Below, in pieces: positions 26,166 through 29,947 of a DNA stretch of 29,947 nucleotides. Source of the stretch: CAZWVR01 sp964637235. Lineage in GTDB: Bacteria; Bacteroidota; Bacteroidia; Bacteroidales; S143-33. Each line of letters starts with the position of its first letter. Position 1 is the first letter of the stretch. Below the pieces are notes generated by a model. That model was not told the origin of the DNA, did not search any database, and saw nothing but the letters and a program-made list of their open reading frames with translations. The position numbers and the translations under genes are program-made. The stretch spans positions 1 through 29,947 of the forward strand of contig CAZWVR010000020.1 of the NCBI GenBank assembly GCA_964637235.1, given 5' to 3'.

Positions 26166-26303
26166 TCGGAAAGAAAAAATAAAAAAAATACTCCTTAGTA
26201 TGCTTTAAAATGAATACCTTTAAAAATAAGAGTAATAAATCACCTCATAATCTGAATGCTATCGCCTTACAAATATTCTTTACAAAATTAGCAAGCATTT
26301 AAT

Positions 26304-27275
26304 TTAATATGTGCGTTTTAATATATAATTCGCATATTGTTCAAATATCTTTTTGCCCTCAGCATCTATATTTAATTGATTTAGATTTTTCAATGCTTTA
26401 TTATAATATTCCTCAATGCGTTTTATTGCCACATCTTTTATATTTAACTCATCGTATAGCCGTTTTACTTCAAAGATTTTTCTTTCACCTTGTAGATTTG
26501 CAAAAGCAAAACGTAGTTCCTCGCGTATAAGAGCATCAGCTTTACTATAAGCAGAAATTACTAAAAAAGTCTTTTTATTTGTTAAAATATCATTGCCAAT
26601 TTTTTTACCAAAAGTTTGCTCATCAGCATAGACATCAAAAAGGTCATCTTGAATTTGGAAGGCTATACCAAGATTTACACCGAAATTATAAATTTCTGAT
26701 ATAGCATCTTTATCTGCATCAGCAATTATTGCTCCCATTGCCAAAGATGCACCTATAAGCACAGATGTTTTAAGCTTTATCATTTTTAAATATTCCGCTT
26801 CGGATACAAAATCCTTAGTTTCAAACTCTAAATCTAATTGTTGACCTTCGCAAACGGCGAGAGCTGTATTATTTAAAAGTTCTAAAATGCTATATATTTT
26901 TTTAGGAGGTAAGCTTTCAAGTTTTTTATAAACAAGAATAAGCAAGGCATCTCCGGAAAGTATTGCTTGATTCTGAGACCATTTATGATACACAGTGGGT
27001 TTACCCCTCCTCATCGGAGAGTTATCCATAATATCGTCGTGGATAAGAGTAAAATTATGAAACATTTCAACCGCAATAGCAATATCAATAGCATGTTTAT
27101 ATTCACCACCAAATGCTTCGGTAGATAAAAGCACAGAAGCTGGTCGTATTTTTTTCCCTCCCTCTAAGGCATATCTTATTGGCTCATATAAACTTACTAC
27201 TTCCGGAGTATAATCTGATAAAAAATCTTTAAGTGCTTCGTTTATAATAGATCTATAATATGCAAGTTTTTCCAT
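26304..27275 (-). CDS. polyprenyl synthetase (FPP/GGPP-synthase-like)
   Basis: A trans-isoprenyl diphosphate synthase that condenses isopentenyl diphosphate onto allylic diphosphates, feeding quinone or undecaprenyl synthesis. The 323-residue protein has the substrate-binding GGKKIRP (39-45), the first Asp-rich motif DDIMD (80-84, followed by RRGKPT) and the second, DDLFD (210-214, preceded by FQIQ). No two-residue insertion is present in the first motif, unlike E. coli-type IspA. An aromatic residue (Phe75) five positions before it suggests a short product, FPP or GGPP, but that is inference. The ATG lies 2 nt after the yebC stop, so the two are co-transcribed. Confidence 0.9.
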   Translation of the reverse strand: MEKLAYYRSIINEALKDFLSDYTPEVVSLYEPIRYALEGGKKIRPASVLLSTEAFGGEYKHAIDIAIAVEMFHNFTLIHDDIMDNSPMRRGKPTVYHKWSQNQAILSGDALLILVYKKLESLPPKKIYSILELLNNTALAVCEGQQLDLEFETKDFVSEAEYLKMIKLKTSVLIGASLAMGAIIADADKDAISEIYNFGVNLGIAFQIQDDLFDVYADEQTFGKKIGNDILTNKKTFLVISAYSKADALIREELRFAFANLQGERKIFEVKRLYDELNIKDVAIKRIEEYYNKALKNLNQLNIDAEGKKIFEQYANYILKRTY

Positions 27276-27277
27276 TT

Positions 27278-28024
27278 TTATTTTGTTAACAACTGTTCAA
27301 TTTCCTCTGTCAATTCCATATTATGGAAAACATTTTGCACATCATCTAAATCCTCAAAAGCTTCAATCATTTTTAAAACTTTTTTTGCTGTTTCTGCATC
27401 AACCTTTACAGTAGTAAGAGGGACACGAACAAGTTCAGCACTTTCTGGCTCTATTCCTAATTCCTCTAATTTTTTTTGCATATTTCCATAATCTTCAAAG
27501 CTCGTTGTTATCATTGCTTTCCCATCAATAAATTCAATATCCTCTGCACCGGCATCAATCATTTCCAACTCAAATTCTTCTTTATCAGGAATTTTTTCTT
27601 CAGGTATAATAAAAGAGCCCTTTCTGGCAAATACAAAACTCAAAGAGCCCTTTTTCCCCATGCTCCCATTATATTTATTGAAAATAGCTCTTACATTGCT
27701 AACTGTTCTATTATTATTATCTGTCATACATTCAAGAAAAAGAGCCACACCGCCAGCAGCATAGCCTTCGAATGTAACTTCCTCAAGACTATTAGGATCA
27801 TGCTCTCCCTTATATATAGCCTTTTCTATATTTGCTTTTGGCATATTAGCAGCGCGAGCATTCTGTATAGCCATTCGTAAACGCGGATTTGCACTTGGAT
27901 CTGCCCCTCCCTCTTTTACTGCTATTTGTATTTCTTTTGATAAACGAGAAAATAACTTTGAACGTTTTGCATCTTGGGCAGCTTTTTTATGTTTGATATT
28001 CGCCCATTTATTATGACCTGACAT
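27278..28024 (-). CDS. yebC: YebC/PmpR family (TACO1-like) protein
   Basis: A 248-residue YebC-family protein. It opens with the family signature MSGHNKWANIKHKKAAQDAKR, followed by FSRLSKEIQIAVKEGGADP and NPRLRMAIQNARAANMPK, then the GGVALFLECMTDNNNRT core. The family was long described as DNA-binding regulators, and more recent work links it to translation of difficult sequences (TACO1 role). Length and motifs are normal. It leads a two-gene unit with the polyprenyl synthetase and has a consensus promoter directly upstream. Confidence 0.93.
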   Translation of the reverse strand: MSGHNKWANIKHKKAAQDAKRSKLFSRLSKEIQIAVKEGGADPSANPRLRMAIQNARAANMPKANIEKAIYKGEHDPNSLEEVTFEGYAAGGVALFLECMTDNNNRTVSNVRAIFNKYNGSMGKKGSLSFVFARKGSFIIPEEKIPDKEEFELEMIDAGAEDIEFIDGKAMITTSFEDYGNMQKKLEELGIEPESAELVRVPLTTVKVDAETAKKVLKMIEAFEDLDDVQNVFHNMELTEEIEQLLTK

Positions 28025-28052
28025 AAACTAAGTTTTAAAATTTTTATTTATA

Positions 28053-28083
28053 CAAAAATATGAAAAGAGCTTATAAACGCAAA
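28053..28083 (-). promoter_or_regulatory. Bacteroidota-type promoter for yebC
   Basis: On the minus strand TTTG (complement of 28080-28083), a 19-nt spacer and TATTTTTG (complement of 28053-28060) match the consensus exactly. It gives a leader of about 22 nt to the yebC ATG at 28024. Confidence 0.65.
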
Positions 28084-28129
28084 ATTTTATTTTTATCTAT
28101 GTATAAACTGTTTATTTACAATGCATATT

Positions 28130-28161
28130 GTTGAAAAAATTAAAAAAAAATGGTATATTTC
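28130..28161 (+). promoter_or_regulatory. weak promoter match before the surface-protein gene
   Basis: GTTG at 28130-28133, then 20 nt, then TATATTTC at 28154-28161. Each box differs from TTTG/TAnnTTTG by one base. The following leader is A-rich, which is usual for translation starts in Bacteroidota. Confidence 0.35.
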
Positions 28162-28189
28162 TTGCAGAAATTATTAAAAACATATTAAA

Positions 28190-29947
28190 ATGAAACGGTT
28201 ATTTGGATTTATGGCAATTTTCTTGATAACCATAAATTTATGGGGACAAGGGGTAGCTATTTCAAACTCTAATAGTACTCCCGACAATTCAGCAATTCTT
28301 GATTTGCAATCAACTAACAAAGGGTTTCTTATTCCCAGAATGACACAGTCTCAACGCAATTCCATTTCTAATCCTGCAAATGGACTTATGGTTTATCAGA
28401 CTGATGGTGATGCAGGTTTTTATATATATTACAGAAATCCTCAGGATAATAACAAAAGCGGGTGGTCAAAAGTTATATTAGGAGGAAATGGTTTCTACAT
28501 AAACTTTCCGAGTAGCTCAAATAGTGATATAACATTAGGAAGTAGCGGATATGGAATACGGAGCAACGGCGGACAACTGGAATATAGAAACGAAGGAGAC
28601 CCTAACTGGACAGCATTCCCTGCACCACCACCTTGGGGATCTTTGACTGTGTGGTGGTATAAACCTTCTGGTGCCCACTATATTAGACCTGACAACAACT
28701 CTAACATCAGAGTTTATGATGATAATCAGACTTACGGCTTTTACTTTAATGGTGGTACAAACCAATATGCTATATTTTCCAGAACAACAAGCAACACATA
28801 CAACCCCACAGCTGCTGTTGTCGGTTTCTCTGACGTCTCTGGTAAACAAACCTATGGTTATCTTGGATATAACGGAACAATGACTTTTGGAGATCCAACT
28901 CAAAATATTTATGGTTCTGCTGTATGGGGGGAAGTTAATGACCAAGACAGAACAGCCGGCTTTTTCAAAACTACTGATAATGCTAACTATGCAGCACTTG
29001 TAACTTATTCCAATACATGGATAGCAGAATATTCTTATGTTGATGATTATAGTGCTGATTATGCTCCCTGTTCTGTATATGGACAATTAGACGTACATAC
29101 TACTTCGTCGGGTTTTACTTATGAAACAGGCGTTAAGGGAATATCCAGTTATAAACCGAGTTCTGGAAATCCTGCTTATACAACGGGAGTACTGGGACAA
29201 GGAAGTGGCTACCAAGATGCTATTGGTGTAAGAGCAATAGGTAGTAGTGATAATACTGGTTATGGAGTATATGCTTATGGAAACTCATCTAACTATGCTA
29301 AAGATAATCCAAACTCAACTGACAAGAAGGCAGGTGTAGGAGGTGTTTTATATGGAGATTTTACAGGTGCTTATACCTATGGAGAAATTATTGGGTTAAA
29401 CGTTGCCGGGCAAGATTACGGAATGCACGTGCAAGGTTTGCAAATAAATGAAAATAATATGGTGCAGATAGTTGAAAATGACCAAAAAAATAGAATACCA
29501 ACTTACGTTCCAGTATCCGAAACTTCTGACTTAATACTAAAAGGCACAGGAGTTATCAATTCTCAAAAAACTAACGTAGTTTTTGACAAAAAATTTAATG
29601 GTGTAATAGACGCCTCACAGCCAATAATTATAACAGTTACACCTGTTAATTCTACTATATCTTTGGGTGTATCGGAAGTAAAAGCCACAGGATTTACGGT
29701 AATTGCAAATAAAGAAATTAAAACTCCTGTTAAATTTAACTGGATAGCAATAGCTCAACGTAAAAATACTGATCAAATACCACAAATTGTTCTTAAAAAT
29801 GACTTTAATGAAAAGTTGGAAAAAGCGGCACAAGGAGAATATCAATTCTACAAAGATAACAAGGGATATCATTTTGAATATACAGGCAAAAATTTATTAA
29901 ATATATCTCCGGAAGATATTCAAATGTCTGTTCAAGCAGATAAATAA
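28190..29947 (+). CDS. exported surface-type protein with fibre-like beta architecture
   Basis: A 585-residue exported protein; the stop codon is the last three bases of the window. It has a signal peptide (MKRLFGFMAIFLITINLWGQ). Next comes the N-terminal module common in Bacteroidota surface and tail-fibre-like proteins: GVAISNSNSTPDNSAILDLQ, KGFLIPRMTQSQR and NGLMVYQTD, about 21-90. The long middle (about 100-420) is rich in Gly, Tyr, Asn, Ser and Thr with short repeated glycine turns (YGVYAYGNSSN, TTGVLGQGSG), typical of beta-helical or fibre folds. The last part (about 430-585) is a compact beta/alpha tail. I see no T9SS sorting signal and no catalytic motif. Adhesin, stalk or fibre roles are possible but not shown. 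Confidence 0.8.
   Translation: MKRLFGFMAIFLITINLWGQGVAISNSNSTPDNSAILDLQSTNKGFLIPRMTQSQRNSISNPANGLMVYQTDGDAGFYIYYRNPQDNNKSGWSKVILGGNGFYINFPSSSNSDITLGSSGYGIRSNGGQLEYRNEGDPNWTAFPAPPPWGSLTVWWYKPSGAHYIRPDNNSNIRVYDDNQTYGFYFNGGTNQYAIFSRTTSNTYNPTAAVVGFSDVSGKQTYGYLGYNGTMTFGDPTQNIYGSAVWGEVNDQDRTAGFFKTTDNANYAALVTYSNTWIAEYSYVDDYSADYAPCSVYGQLDVHTTSSGFTYETGVKGISSYKPSSGNPAYTTGVLGQGSGYQDAIGVRAIGSSDNTGYGVYAYGNSSNYAKDNPNSTDKKAGVGGVLYGDFTGAYTYGEIIGLNVAGQDYGMHVQGLQINENNMVQIVENDQKNRIPTYVPVSETSDLILKGTGVINSQKTNVVFDKKFNGVIDASQPIIITVTPVNSTISLGVSEVKATGFTVIANKEIKTPVKFNWIAIAQRKNTDQIPQIVLKNDFNEKLEKAAQGEYQFYKDNKGYHFEYTGKNLLNISPEDIQMSVQADK

Overview
The window reads as a chromosomal segment of an AT-rich member of the Bacteroidota. 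Four observations support this. There is a secreted protein with a type A type IX secretion (T9SS) sorting tail. Several genes are preceded by the Bacteroidota primary sigma consensus (TTTG, 19-21 nt, TAnnTTTG). Ribosomal protein S16 carries the long charged C-terminal extension usual in this phylum. pyrG and yidC are adjacent, as is common in Bacteroidota. Most genes are housekeeping. No tRNA, rRNA, CRISPR array, intact insertion sequence or prophage was seen, and I found no convincing new multi-gene defence or biosynthetic system.

Layout. 1-780 is nearly gene-free and holds the wreck of a cation-diffusion-facilitator gene (about 257-424), a GC-richer block full of small hairpins (425-660), and a promoter plus terminator-like hairpin. 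782-6791 (+) holds a DUF349-repeat gene split by one in-frame TAA, then pyrG, yidC and, from its own strong promoter, rpsP. 6942-7907 (-) is a tail-anchored coiled-coil protein. 8190-10274 (+) is a large T9SS-exported Omp28-type protein. 10336-11133 (-) is a nitrilase-family amidase. 11171-16819 (+) is a tight five-gene run: FtsB/DivIC-like septum protein, secreted leucine-rich-repeat protein, thioredoxin-fold secreted protein lacking its CxxC, MutS2, and a small membrane protein. 16828-20132 (-) is prfA-ftsX-folC. 20270-22642 (+) is a small membrane-anchored protein followed by a TonB-dependent receptor gene broken by an internal deletion and frameshift. 22822-28024 (-) is yebC, a polyprenyl synthetase, an ABC-F ATPase, an RlpA-like lipoprotein and era. 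28190-29947 (+) is a large exported surface-type protein ending at the window edge.

The genes cover translation and ribosome work (rpsP, prfA, era, the ABC-F ATPase), envelope and division (yidC, ftsX, ftsB-like, rlpA), nucleotide, folate and isoprenoid metabolism (pyrG, folC, polyprenyl synthetase), recombination control or ribosome rescue (mutS2), and surface display.

The most notable signal is gene decay: three separate lesions in about 22 kb (CDF remnant, DUF349 nonsense codon, TonB receptor deletion) among otherwise intact housekeeping genes. This suggests ongoing reductive loss, or, for the single-codon lesion only, a consensus error.
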